This document shows positions 27,058 through 35,343 of a DNA stretch of 64,000 nt, one piece after another. The translations under genes were made by a program, and so were the position numbers. Source of the DNA: Photobacterium proteolyticum. Its GTDB lineage: Bacteria > Pseudomonadota > Gammaproteobacteria > Enterobacterales > Vibrionaceae. The number at the start of each line of letters is the position of its first letter. The first letter of the stretch is position 1. Where the stretch lies: NCBI RefSeq assembly GCF_001939735.1, contig NZ_MJIL01000101.1, positions 1 to 64,000 on the forward strand, in the 5' to 3' direction. A model generated the notes under the pieces. It saw only the letters and a program-made list of their open reading frames with translations. It ran no database searches and was not told the origin of the DNA.

Positions 27058-27073
27058 CTGCACATATGTGCAG
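27058..27073. promoter_or_regulatory. Palindromic operator between the efflux operon and its TetR gene
   Basis: CTGCACATATGTGCAG is a perfect 16-base dyad, and the symmetry extends outward through TAT/ATA with one mismatch on each side. It lies 72 bases upstream of the tetR start and 83 bases upstream of the first adaptor start, the usual place for a TetR operator controlling both directions. Confidence 0.75.
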
Positions 27074-27144
27074 TATAATTAGGTGGGTTTGTCAGGATCT
27101 TTTTGGTAAAACGACCCGGTTAATGATTTTGGAGTAGCTGGAAT

Positions 27145-27852
27145 ATGACGGAGAAACGAGTTGGTCGACAGACTGCCAAGGCCGCAGAAGAAACACGCAA
27201 ACAGATATTGTGTGCAGCCACTGAGCTGTTTTGCTGTCAGGGATTTAAGGCTGTATCGCTAAGGGCTATTAGCGAGAAAGCAGGCGTTTCCCACAGCCTG
27301 ATTCGTCACCATTTCGGCAGTAAGCTAAAGATCTGGAAGCAGGTCAATGATGAAATGGAGAACTATTTTCGTCAGTACATTTCAGATTTGCTGCATACGC
27401 AAGATTCCCAACTGAAAAGTAACTATCGGTTGTTCAATGTATTGACGACTTTGCTGGCGAGGTTGCTGGTCGATCCCCGTCCGATGCAGATACTGGCTGA
27501 TGCCATGAAGCAAGAGCAGGAGCTGGTTGTCTATTTTCTTGATGAAAGTTATGAGATGGCAGAGCTGTTTGAAAGCCTGCTTAATGAATGCCACAAGGAA
27601 GGATACATTCAGGACTATCAGGTCAATGAGTTGAAATGGTTGACGGCAAGCTATGCTCACTCTGCCACCTCATTGGCACCACTGATGCGGGGTACTTACC
27701 CTGAGGTTGAATCTGAATCCGCCTGTTTGTTGAAGCACTGGCACCTTTACGCCAGAATGCTGGCCGCTCAGCTGGAAATACCGGCGGACGATATTCCCCA
27801 ACCGGCACAGCTTGAAGACTTGCTCCAGGCTGTGCCGTGGGAGTGTAAATAA
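27145..27852 (+). CDS. TetR-family regulator of the adjacent RND operon
   Basis: A 235-residue repressor-type protein. Residues 15-62 form the TetR helix-turn-helix: A-A-E-E-T-R-K-Q-I-L-C-A-A-T-E-L-F, then V-S-L-R-A-I-S-E-K-A-G-V-S-H-S-L-I-R-H-H-F-G-S-K. The rest is an all-helical ligand domain without recognisable residues. It is divergent from the two-adaptor RND operon, with a perfect 16-base palindrome between the two, so it most likely represses that operon and itself. The inducer is unknown. Confidence 0.9.
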   Translation: MTEKRVGRQTAKAAEETRKQILCAATELFCCQGFKAVSLRAISEKAGVSHSLIRHHFGSKLKIWKQVNDEMENYFRQYISDLLHTQDSQLKSNYRLFNVLTTLLARLLVDPRPMQILADAMKQEQELVVYFLDESYEMAELFESLLNECHKEGYIQDYQVNELKWLTASYAHSATSLAPLMRGTYPEVESESACLLKHWHLYARMLAAQLEIPADDIPQPAQLEDLLQAVPWECK

Positions 27853-27861
27853 ATTTTATGC

Positions 27862-27944
27862 TATACCCAAGCTACCGCTATTTTCTTTGAACTGAACCCG
27901 CTGGTCTTACTCTGAATCCGGTATCTTGAGGTAGTTTGGGGATA
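27862..27944. repeat. MITE-like repeat, internally deleted copy (83 bp)
   Basis: It starts TATACCCAAGCTACC and ends CTTGAGGTAGTTTGGGGATA. The right 70 bases match the right end of the full copy at 14008-14273 (TTGAACTGA, GCTGGTCT, ACTCTGAATCC) but the middle is missing. It lies between convergent tetR and lpxM and may form a hairpin that stops both transcripts. Confidence 0.7.
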
Positions 27945-27948
27945 CTGA

Positions 27949-28887
27949 TCAGTAGCGCTGGCTGCCGTCGGGCAGGTGGCGCATAATGCTCATTACCCAC
28001 ATGTACTGTTCCGGCTGTTTTCTGATCATCTCTTCCAGCACTTTGTTCATGTAGCAGGCATCTTCGTACTCATTTCCGGATGGAAAATCAGTGAGTGGTG
28101 CCTGGATATTGATCTCATAACGGCCAGTTTCCATATTAAAGGATGGGAATACCGGCAGGACCGCGGCATTGGCCAGTTTGGCCAGCTTGCCGACGCCCTT
28201 GACTGTGGCCTTTTCATTTCCAAAGAATGGGGCAAATACACTTTGCTGCGCACCGTGATCTTCATCCGGCAGGTAGTAAGCCAGATACCCATCTTTGATT
28301 GATTTCAGGTACGGTTTGATGCCTTGGCTGCGGGTATAGATGCGGCCGCCGAACTGCATACGTTGCAGGTTCATCAGCCAGTCAGCGATTGGGTTTTTCT
28401 GCGGACGGATCATCGCGACCATCGGCATTTCTTTGGCGGCAAAATAGAGTGCGGTGAAATCGATGGCCCAGTTGTGCGGTACCAGCATAATAATATTTTT
28501 ATTTTGCTGCCGAAGCTCGTGAAGGTAGTGCTCGCCGTTCACATCATGGCTGTTGATAACGAATTTACGGCCTTTGATAAATGGCTGGGCAAACCCCAGC
28601 AAGACTGTCCCGGCAGTTGCGTATGAGCGCTCAAGCAGCGCCAGTTGCTGCTGCTCGGTCATATCTGGGAAGCACAGTTGAATATTGATAAGTGCCCGTC
28701 GCTTGGCGCTATTGTTTTTGGAGACAAAATACTTGGCAAGACGGGTTGCCATAGCGACTCGTACACGGTGCGGGAGCAGGGACAGCAAAAGAGCAAAAGG
28801 TAGCCCCAGCCAGGTTAGCCAGTACCTGGGATGGAGAAATGAAGAATTAAAAACAGGGTTGTACTCGCTGTACATTTTGTTGCTCAT
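27949..28887 (-). CDS. lpxM: Lipid A biosynthesis acyltransferase
   Basis: A 312-residue inner-membrane acyltransferase of the LpxL/LpxM family that adds a secondary acyl chain to lipid A. The N-terminal N-P-x-F-x-x-S-F-L-H-P-R-Y-W is the LpxM-type opening and is followed by one membrane helix (about 25-42). The catalytic H-x-x-x-x-D is H-N-W-A-I-D near 138. F-G-G-R and G-Y-L-A-Y-Y-L-P-D-E-D-H-G also match. It is a single gene between the MITE copy and a 306-bp gap. LpxM was preferred over LpxL on the N-terminal motif; confidence in the paralogue is a little lower than in the family. Confidence 0.88.
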   Translation of the reverse strand: MSNKMYSEYNPVFNSSFLHPRYWLTWLGLPFALLLSLLPHRVRVAMATRLAKYFVSKNNSAKRRALINIQLCFPDMTEQQQLALLERSYATAGTVLLGFAQPFIKGRKFVINSHDVNGEHYLHELRQQNKNIIMLVPHNWAIDFTALYFAAKEMPMVAMIRPQKNPIADWLMNLQRMQFGGRIYTRSQGIKPYLKSIKDGYLAYYLPDEDHGAQQSVFAPFFGNEKATVKGVGKLAKLANAAVLPVFPSFNMETGRYEINIQAPLTDFPSGNEYEDACYMNKVLEEMIRKQPEQYMWVMSIMRHLPDGSQRY

Positions 28888-29193
28888 GCTGATAAATCCA
28901 AAGGTGCCTTGTTGTTTTTTAGGTCTTGAACGGGGAGCAATTTGTCAAGATTGAGTTCGGAATTGTAAGTCTTATCGTGCCGGAATCAAGTATTACGCTT
29001 GGCAATCGTTGTTTCTTCGCGAAATGGAGCCGCTCGAGCGGCATAGTGCTTTTAAATATATTGCCTGAGATAAGTTATACATTAGCTCCTGTCACAATGT
29101 TGCGGCTTTGATGTCCGTCAGCTAGTGTCTCGGTATGTTGATGGCGGTATAGTCTTTATGTAACTCCTATCTTTAACCTATACGGGCTCGTAA
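28888..29193. other. Intergenic region lpxM/glycerophosphodiesterase
   Basis: This 306-bp divergent promoter region has no gene. The only symmetric element is GCCGCTCGAGCGGC at 29029-29042, a perfect 14-base palindrome. It could be a hairpin or an operator. Confidence 0.4.
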
Positions 29194-29940
29194 ATGAAAA
29201 CTCTCTTTGCGCATCGTGGTATGTCTTCTCTGGCCCCTGAAAATACCCTTGCTGCTTTTTCGTTGTGCCGACAGCTTGGAATTCAATGGATTGAGTGCGA
29301 TGTCGATATATTGGCTGACGGGACTGTTGTTGTCTCTCACGACGATACCCTGGATCGCTGTACCGACCAAAGCGGTAACCTGGCCGAACTTACCAAGGCG
29401 GATTTGAACGATATTGATGCCGGAAGCTGGTTTCATGATGATTTTATCGGTGAGCCGATCCCGACCTTTGAGCAGCTGATAACTCTGGTTAACCAGCATG
29501 AGCTGAATATTAATGTTGAGATCAAGTCCTGTTCGGCTGGCTGGGCGATGACCGATAAGCTGATTGCTAATGTGATCACAGCGTTGGCGCAGTTAGATAC
29601 CGGACGTGGGTTGATAGTCTCAAGCTTTAATCATCTTGCTTTGGCAGAGTTTAAGTGTCGTCGACCGCAGACTTCGGTTGCCTGTTTATTTGAAGCCGCG
29701 AGTCTTGGTGATGACTGGGAGTCTGTGATGCAGGCGTGCGGGGCGGATTATATTCATCCGGAAGATCAGCACCTGACTCAGGCGATGGTAGCCCGGTTTA
29801 AGTCTGCGGGTTACAAGATTAATGTGTATACCGTGAACGATTTGGCCCGTGCTAACCAGCTATTTAACTGGGGCGTCGATGGGGTATTTACTGATATCGC
29901 CCACCGTTTTCCGTCAAAGTATAAGCTGCGCGGGAAATGA
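29194..29940 (+). CDS. Glycerophosphodiester phosphodiesterase, cytoplasmic type
   Basis: A 248-residue enzyme that hydrolyses glycerophosphodiesters to glycerol-3-phosphate and an alcohol. Landmarks are H-R-G-M at 7-10, P-E-N-T-L-A-A-F, E-C-D-V-D and V-V-V-S-H-D-D-T-L-D, which supply the metal ligands and the two catalytic histidines. N-V-E-I-K follows near 110 and V-D-G-V-F-T-D near the end. There is no signal peptide, so it is a cytoplasmic UgpQ-like enzyme. No ugp transport genes are linked. A GC-rich hairpin (29928-29953) spans its stop codon. Confidence 0.9.
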   Translation: MKTLFAHRGMSSLAPENTLAAFSLCRQLGIQWIECDVDILADGTVVVSHDDTLDRCTDQSGNLAELTKADLNDIDAGSWFHDDFIGEPIPTFEQLITLVNQHELNINVEIKSCSAGWAMTDKLIANVITALAQLDTGRGLIVSSFNHLALAEFKCRRPQTSVACLFEAASLGDDWESVMQACGADYIHPEDQHLTQAMVARFKSAGYKINVYTVNDLARANQLFNWGVDGVFTDIAHRFPSKYKLRGK

Positions 29941-29953
29941 GACATTCCCGCGC
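29928..29953. terminator. Hairpin spanning the glycerophosphodiesterase stop codon
   Basis: GCGCGGGAA (29928-29936) and TTCCCGCGC (29945-29953) form a perfect 9-bp GC-rich stem between two convergent genes. There is no clear T tract, so it may act as a weak bidirectional terminator or mRNA end. Confidence 0.4.
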
Positions 29954-29963
29954 GGGTTAGGAT

Positions 29964-30380
29964 TTAAAACTCCTGGTTTATCTTGACCAGATATTTCAAT
30001 AGGTTGCTTCGCTCATCTTCATCAAGGCCTGCTGTGATATCTTGTGTTAACGCGAGGTGCAGGTCGTCATGCTCGTGATACATGGCTGTTCCTTTCTCCG
30101 TTAGCTCCACAAGAATAGAGCGCCGATCCGATTCATGCGGTCGGCGTTGGAGCAGTTCACTTTTGACCATTTTATCGACTTGAACAGTTAGGGTGCCGGT
30201 GGTGACACCGATCTTGTCTGCCAGCTCTTTCATGCGCATGGCCCCATGGACCCCGAGAATTTCCACGATGTGAACCTGAGGCAGGGTAAAGCCCTTGTCG
30301 CGAACGACAGACTGCTCCCAGGACGAGAGTTTTTCGTAGAATTCAATAATTGTATGGTTTAACTGTTCAATATCTTTCAT
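29964..30380 (-). CDS. MarR-family regulator, operon partner of the cation efflux gene
   Basis: A 138-residue winged-helix protein: L-P-Q-V-H-I-V-E-I-L-G, M-K-E-L-A-D-K-I-G-V-T-T-G-T-L-T-V-Q-V-D-K-M and the wing R-R-P-H-E-S-D-R-R-S-I-L-V-E-L-T-E-K-G. It starts 13 bases after the stop of the CDF gene, so the two share a transcript. A perfect 11-bp inverted repeat at 31403-31429 upstream of the CDF gene is a fitting operator. This suggests a metal-responsive, autoregulated operon. The inducing metal is not known. Confidence 0.88.
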   Translation of the reverse strand: MKDIEQLNHTIIEFYEKLSSWEQSVVRDKGFTLPQVHIVEILGVHGAMRMKELADKIGVTTGTLTVQVDKMVKSELLQRRPHESDRRSILVELTEKGTAMYHEHDDLHLALTQDITAGLDEDERSNLLKYLVKINQEF

Positions 30381-30393
30381 TAAATATCCGTGG

Positions 30394-31371
30394 TCAGTGC
30401 AAGTCCTGACACCTGTTTACTTCAATGGTCAGGTGGTTGAGTTTATCGAAATTTGCCAGTAATTGCTTGTAATCCTGTGCCGGTTTCGGTGTGTGGGTAA
30501 CCAATGAGATCATCGCGGCATAATGATTGGCGCTGACTTTCCAGATATGAATATCACTGACTTTGTTATCTGCATCATCTTCCAGAGTGTCGATAATTTT
30601 TTGCTGGTACGTTTCGTCAATATTGCTGTCGAGCAAGATAGGGCTGGTTTGTTTCATAAGCCCCCACGCCCAGCGGGTAATGATCACGGCACCGACAATT
30701 CCCATGATGGCATCAAGCCAGTGCAGGCCGTAATACTTGCCAAATAGCAGAGCGACAATGGCCAGTACAGAGGTGAGTGCATCGGCAAGTACGTGAAAGT
30801 AGGCAGCTTTGAGGTTGTGATCGTGATGATGGTGGTCATGACTGTGGTTATGGTCGTGGCTATGACTATGACTATGACTATGACTATGACTATGACCGTG
30901 ATCATGATGATGGTGGTGATCATCTTTGAGCAGAAACGCACTGGCGATATTGACGCTAAGGCCAATAACAGCCACCAATATAGCCTCGTTGAACTGAATG
31001 GTTTCAGGTGAGAACAACCGCTGGACAGATTCAACCATCATCAGCAATGCAACCAACCCCAGGGCTATTGCACTGGTAAAACCGCCCAGTACACTGACTT
31101 TCCCGGTTCCGAACGAAAAGTCCCGGTTATCTGAATGTTTGCGTGCATAGCGGTAGGCAAAGATGGTGATCATAAAAGCGGCAGCATGTGTGCCCATATG
31201 CCAGCCGTCGGCGAGTAGTGCCATTGAACCATACAAGCTGCCAGCTGTAATTTCAGCCACCATAGTAAAAATGGTCAGCCACAACACCCATAGGGTACGT
31301 TTCTCTCCTTTGGGGTTAATAGATACAAAGTTATGCGAATGTTGCCATTGGCTCAGAGTTTGGGAATGCAC
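30394..31371 (-). CDS. Cation diffusion facilitator with long His-rich loop (DmeF-like)
   Basis: A 325-residue metal/proton antiporter of the inner membrane. Six membrane helices include M-A-L-L-A-D-G-W-H-M-G-T-H (H-x-x-x-D type metal site) and A-Y-F-H-V-L-A-D-A-L-T-S in the fifth. Between helices 4 and 5, about 155-185, lies a loop of His, Asp and (Ser-His)n that can bind many metal ions. The C-terminal domain carries V-S-D-I-H-I-W-K-V. The His-rich N terminus and D-G-W-H motif resemble DmeF-type Co/Ni/Zn exporters. The start is GTG with GAGG 9 bases before. The marR gene follows. Confidence 0.9.
   Translation of the reverse strand: MHSQTLSQWQHSHNFVSINPKGEKRTLWVLWLTIFTMVAEITAGSLYGSMALLADGWHMGTHAAAFMITIFAYRYARKHSDNRDFSFGTGKVSVLGGFTSAIALGLVALLMMVESVQRLFSPETIQFNEAILVAVIGLSVNIASAFLLKDDHHHHHDHGHSHSHSHSHSHSHDHNHSHDHHHHDHNLKAAYFHVLADALTSVLAIVALLFGKYYGLHWLDAIMGIVGAVIITRWAWGLMKQTSPILLDSNIDETYQQKIIDTLEDDADNKVSDIHIWKVSANHYAAMISLVTHTPKPAQDYKQLLANFDKLNHLTIEVNRCQDLH
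30861..30896. repeat. Six tandem TATGAC hexamers inside the CDF gene
   Basis: TATGAC is repeated exactly six times. On the coding strand this is GTCATA-type DNA encoding alternating Ser and His. Slippage would change the length of the metal-binding loop by whole Ser-His pairs without breaking the frame. Confidence 0.85.
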
Positions 31372-31402
31372 AATGCTGCCTCGTGTGAAATTGTTTGATG
31401 CT

Positions 31403-31429
31403 AATATAGTTTGGTTTTCAAACTATATT
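31403..31429. promoter_or_regulatory. Inverted-repeat operator of the CDF-marR operon
   Basis: AATATAGTTTG (31403-31413), spacer GTTTT and CAAACTATATT (31419-31429) form a perfect 11-bp inverted repeat, 32 bases upstream of the CDF start. A further arm, ATATAGTTTG, follows at about 31436-31445. AT-rich dyads of this size are typical MarR sites. Confidence 0.75.
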
Positions 31430-31581
31430 TTCATCATATAGTTTGAAGATCAAGGTAAATTGTTGTCTTGATGCAAATTTAGGTCGTTTCTAAAGTATGG
31501 TGTTGTTGGAGATGTAGTAGCTGGCCGCTGCAATTGTCACGGTGTCGGGTAGTGCGCAAAGAGAAAGAGTGGGAGTAGAAC

Positions 31582-31611
31582 AAGGGAGCAATGGTTGCTG
31601 CTCCCTTTTTT
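31582..31611 (+). terminator. Plus-strand intrinsic terminator with no plus-strand gene
   Basis: AAGGGAGCA (31582-31590), loop ATGGTTGC and TGCTCCCTT (31599-31607) are followed by T to 31611. Both neighbouring genes are on the minus strand, and in that direction no T tract follows the stem. It could end a small RNA starting near 31450. Confidence 0.6.
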
Positions 31612-31652
31612 CAATTTTTCTTTTTAGATAACAGGACTTGTATATCCGGCTT

Positions 31653-32174
31653 TTAGCGTAGGATCGTATTCATTTTCATACCAGCTTCGGCATGGCCAGG
31701 AATATTGCAGGAAAACTCAACAAAGTTCTGCCCCATGAAATGCCAGCCGAGTTCTGCGGTTTCACCGGCCTGCAAGGTGACTGTCGTGCCGTCCGAATGC
31801 TGCATATCCGGCATGGAGCGCATCATTGCCCGGTGCTTGTCTTGCTCGTCAATGCTACCAATTGAGAATTCATGAGGAATTTGGCCGGTATTCGTGACCA
31901 CGAAGCGCACGATATCGCCTTGTTTAATATTGAGTGCAGGCGAAAACTGCATTTTCATGTCATCGCTAAGGCTTACCTTGACTGTTTGTGTTGCTTGCTC
32001 GACAGGAGCGGGCATACCAACGGCGGAGGCCATCTTTCCGTGGTGCTCCATGTTGTCGTGGTGCATGTTGCTGTGGTCCATCTGACTGTGATCCATCCCC
32101 TCATGCTGCCCAGCGGCAAAGCTTGTCGCAGCGGCAAACAGTAACCCTATTGGTAGTAGTTGATAGTTCTTCAT
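31653..32174 (-). CDS. Copper-resistance cupredoxin (CopI-like)
   Basis: A 173-residue exported protein with a signal peptide ending in S-F-A-A-G. A Met/His-rich segment (M-D-H-S-Q-M-D-H-S-N-M-H-H) is followed by a cupredoxin domain from about 62. Type-1 copper ligands are visible as the His of P-H-E-F and the Cys, His and Met of C-N-I-P-G-H-A-E-A-G-M. It is the last gene of the cus-like operon, 40 bases after cusA, with AAAGGA before the ATG. It would bind or carry copper in the periplasm. Confidence 0.88.
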   Translation of the reverse strand: MKNYQLLPIGLLFAAATSFAAGQHEGMDHSQMDHSNMHHDNMEHHGKMASAVGMPAPVEQATQTVKVSLSDDMKMQFSPALNIKQGDIVRFVVTNTGQIPHEFSIGSIDEQDKHRAMMRSMPDMQHSDGTTVTLQAGETAELGWHFMGQNFVEFSCNIPGHAEAGMKMNTILR

Positions 32175-32214
32175 TTATCGTTCCTTTCAATTATTCTTCT
32201 TCACAAAAGTACGT

Positions 32215-35200
32215 TTATTGTTTTAGCTGGTGGCTGGCTTCTGTCCAGAGCTTGAACACCGCGGGCAGGACAACCAAGGTCAGCAGCAGGGCAGACGCCA
32301 TACCGCCAATCATCGGGGCGGCAATACGCTGCATGACTTCAGAACCGGTACCCGAGCCGTACATAATCGGGATCAGGCCGATGATCACTGTTGCTACCGT
32401 CATCATGACGGGGCGAACACGCAGCCCGGCACCTTCCTTGATCGCTTCAGTGAGATCGGCCTTGGTCAGGGGGGTCTGCTGATGCTCGCGCTCAAGCTGT
32501 CTGAATGTCCACGCCTGGTTGAGGTACACCAGCATGATCACTCCGATCTCTACCGCAACCCCGGCCAAGGCAATGAAACCGACACCGACGGCAATCGAGA
32601 AGTTATAGCCGAGTATTTCCATTAGCCAGAGGCCGCCAACCATAGCAAGGGGCAAGGTGCCCATGATCATCAGTACTTCTCCGGCGCGTCGGAAGCTCAT
32701 GTAGAGCAGCATCATGATGATGGCGATAGTGGCAGGCACAACGGCGCTCAATCTGGCCTTTGCGCGCTCCATATATTCATACTGACCGGACCAAGTGAGT
32801 GAATAGCCTGCTGGCAAGTTCAACTCCTGAGCGACTTTTTGCTGGGCATCCTGGACATAGGAGCCGAGATCCCGGCCGTCAATATCGATGAATACCCAAC
32901 CGTTAGGACGGGCATTTTCGGTTTTGATCATCGGCGGGCCGTCTTCAAAACGGACATCAGCAACATCGGCCAGCGCAATACGTGCCCCGTTCGGTGTGAC
33001 CAGCGGCAGGTTTTGCAGTTTGACCAGCGAGTCGCGGTAGCTTTGCGGGTAGCGAACATTAATCGGATAGCGCTCCAGGCCTTCAACCGACTCACCGACG
33101 TTCATTCCCCCGATGGCGGTGCTGATCACCTGCTGGATGTCCTTGATACTCAAGCCGTAGCGTGCTGCTTCACGGCGTTTAATATCCATGGTGATATAAC
33201 GTCCGCCGGCAACACGTTCGGCATAGACGGAGGCTGTACCTTCCACTCCTTCCAATACCGTTTCGAGCTGGGTACCGATGGCTTCTATCTGCTTGAGCTC
33301 AGGGCCGGCAATCTTGACGCCGATAGGGGTCTTAATCCCTGTCGCCAGCATATCGATGCGAGTTTTTATCGGCATTACCCAGGCGTTGGTCAGGCCCGGG
33401 AACTGGATGAGCTGGTCCAGCTCCCGGCGAAGGCTGTCGTTCGTCACACCTGCTCGCCACTCATCTTTCGGTTTAAATTGAATGATGGTTTCGATCATGG
33501 TCAGCGGGGCGGGATCGGTAGCAGTATTGGCCCGGCCAATTTTACCCCAGACCGTTTTGACCTCCGGAATGGTTTTGATCATTTTGTCGGTTTGTTGCAA
33601 CAGCTCACGGGCTTTACCGATGGAAATGCCCGGATAGGTCGTCGGCATATACATGAGATCACCTTCGTCCAGCGGCGGAATGAACTCACTGCCCATTTTT
33701 TGTATCGGGTAATAGGCAGAGGCCATTAATGCGATAGCCATGACGATAATGGTTTTCGGGAATCGCATACTGAGGTTAAGTAACGGACGATACAGGCCGA
33801 TAACAGCCCGGTTTACCGGGTTTTTATGTTCAGGCAGTACCTTGCCGCGGATAAAGTAGCCCATCAGCACAGGTACCAGGGTGATGGCCAGTCCCGCCGA
33901 CGCTGCCATGGCATACGTTTTGGTGAAGGCCAACGGCGAGAACATTTTGCCTTCCTGGCCTTCGAGGGCAAAGACAGGCACAAAACTCAAGGTGATAATG
34001 ATCAGCGAGAAAAACAACGGGGTGCCGACTTCTTCTGCTGCTTTTCCGATCACCTGCCAGCGATTTTTATCCGTCAGTGGGGTACGTTCGAGATGCTTGT
34101 GAACGTTTTCGATCATCACGATAGCACCGTCGACCATGGCACCGATGGCGATGGCAATGCCTCCGAGCGACATGATATTGGCGTTGATGCCCTGCCAGTG
34201 CATCACGATAAAGGCACTAAGAATGCCTATCGGCAGGCTGATCATGACCACCAGTGACGAGCGGAAGTGGAACAGGAAGAGGGCACAGACCAGTGCCACC
34301 ACAATGAACTCTTCCAGCAGTTTCTCGTACAGGTTGTCGACGGCACGGTCAATCAGGCTTGAGCGGTCGTAGGTCGGTACTATTTCTACCCCTTCTGGCA
34401 GGCTACGCTGAAGTTCTGTCAGTTTGGCTTTGACGTTCTCGATTACTTCCCTGGCGTTTTCGCCAAATCGCATCACGATCACGCCGCCAACCGCTTCCCC
34501 CTTGCCGTTAAGCTCTGAGATCCCGCGGCGCATTTGCGGACCGAGGTTAATATCAGCAATGTCTCCCAGTAGCAGCGGTGTTCCCTTGGCGGTGACTTTG
34601 AGCGGCAGATTTTTTAGGTCTTTGATATCGGAAACATAGCCTGTAGCCCGAACCATATGCTCGGCTTCAGCCACTTCGACAACTGATGCGCCGGCTTCCT
34701 GGTTACCTGCCTGAATCGCCATGTTGATTTGCTGCAAGGTCAGGTTGTAGGCGCGTAGCTTGGCCGGATCAATTTGTACCTGGTACTGCTTGACCATACC
34801 GCCGACGGTGGTGATCTCCGAGACTCCATCAACGGTTTGCAGTTCGTACTTCAGGAACCAGTCTTGCAGGCTGGTTAGCTCACTGAGATCGTGCTGCCCG
34901 GTTGTGTCGGTGAGAACATAGCTGAAGATCCAGCCCACCCCGGTTGCATCTGGCCCCAGGGTTGGCTTGGCGCTCGGTGGCAGATTTGGTGCCACCTGGC
35001 TGAGATATTCCAGTACCCGCGAGCGCGCCCAGTACATGTCAGTTTCATCATTGAAAATGATGTAGACATAGGAGTCGCCGAAGAAGGAATAGCCCCGGAC
35101 CGTTTCAGCGCCCGGTACCGCCAGCATGGCCGTCGTCAGAGGGTAGGTGACCTGATCTTCGACGACCTGGGGAGCCTGTCCCGGATAGCTGGTCTTGATA

Positions 35201-35343
35201 ATAACCTGTACATCAGACAAGTCAGGAATGGCATCAATAGGCGTTTTTTTGACACTATATAGGCCAGCGGCGACCAGAAAGACCGTGGCTATTAGGACCA
35301 GAAAGCGGTTTGCAATCGACCAGCGGATTATCGCTCCAATCAT
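32215..35343 (-). CDS. cusA: Heavy-metal RND efflux permease (CusA/SilA type)
   Basis: A 1042-residue proton-driven pump of the heavy-metal (HME) RND group. I-G-A-I-I-R-W-S-I-A-N-R-F at the start, G-G-I-A-I-A-I-G-A-M-V-D-G-A-I-V-M-I-E-N-V-H-K-H-L-E near 400 (proton-relay Asp and HME signature) and M-P-I-K-T-R-I-D-M-L-A-T-G-I-K near 670 are CusA hallmarks. The last of these supplies metal-binding methionines. Its start overlaps the cusB stop by 4 bases. It exports Cu(I)/Ag(I) from periplasm or cytoplasm through the tripartite complex encoded by this operon. Confidence 0.93.
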   Translation of the reverse strand: MIGAIIRWSIANRFLVLIATVFLVAAGLYSVKKTPIDAIPDLSDVQVIIKTSYPGQAPQVVEDQVTYPLTTAMLAVPGAETVRGYSFFGDSYVYIIFNDETDMYWARSRVLEYLSQVAPNLPPSAKPTLGPDATGVGWIFSYVLTDTTGQHDLSELTSLQDWFLKYELQTVDGVSEITTVGGMVKQYQVQIDPAKLRAYNLTLQQINMAIQAGNQEAGASVVEVAEAEHMVRATGYVSDIKDLKNLPLKVTAKGTPLLLGDIADINLGPQMRRGISELNGKGEAVGGVIVMRFGENAREVIENVKAKLTELQRSLPEGVEIVPTYDRSSLIDRAVDNLYEKLLEEFIVVALVCALFLFHFRSSLVVMISLPIGILSAFIVMHWQGINANIMSLGGIAIAIGAMVDGAIVMIENVHKHLERTPLTDKNRWQVIGKAAEEVGTPLFFSLIIITLSFVPVFALEGQEGKMFSPLAFTKTYAMAASAGLAITLVPVLMGYFIRGKVLPEHKNPVNRAVIGLYRPLLNLSMRFPKTIIVMAIALMASAYYPIQKMGSEFIPPLDEGDLMYMPTTYPGISIGKARELLQQTDKMIKTIPEVKTVWGKIGRANTATDPAPLTMIETIIQFKPKDEWRAGVTNDSLRRELDQLIQFPGLTNAWVMPIKTRIDMLATGIKTPIGVKIAGPELKQIEAIGTQLETVLEGVEGTASVYAERVAGGRYITMDIKRREAARYGLSIKDIQQVISTAIGGMNVGESVEGLERYPINVRYPQSYRDSLVKLQNLPLVTPNGARIALADVADVRFEDGPPMIKTENARPNGWVFIDIDGRDLGSYVQDAQQKVAQELNLPAGYSLTWSGQYEYMERAKARLSAVVPATIAIIMMLLYMSFRRAGEVLMIMGTLPLAMVGGLWLMEILGYNFSIAVGVGFIALAGVAVEIGVIMLVYLNQAWTFRQLEREHQQTPLTKADLTEAIKEGAGLRVRPVMMTVATVIIGLIPIMYGSGTGSEVMQRIAAPMIGGMASALLLTLVVLPAVFKLWTEASHQLKQ

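Noticed and set aside
26976-27065. Longer N terminus of the first RND adaptor
   Set aside because: It would reach back across the palindromic operator and place 30 residues before the signal peptide; a good ribosome binding site supports 26975.
32839-33729. 296-codon open frame antisense to cusA
   Set aside because: It is a shadow of a conserved RND gene. The translated product has no domain, and long antisense frames are expected opposite this codon use.
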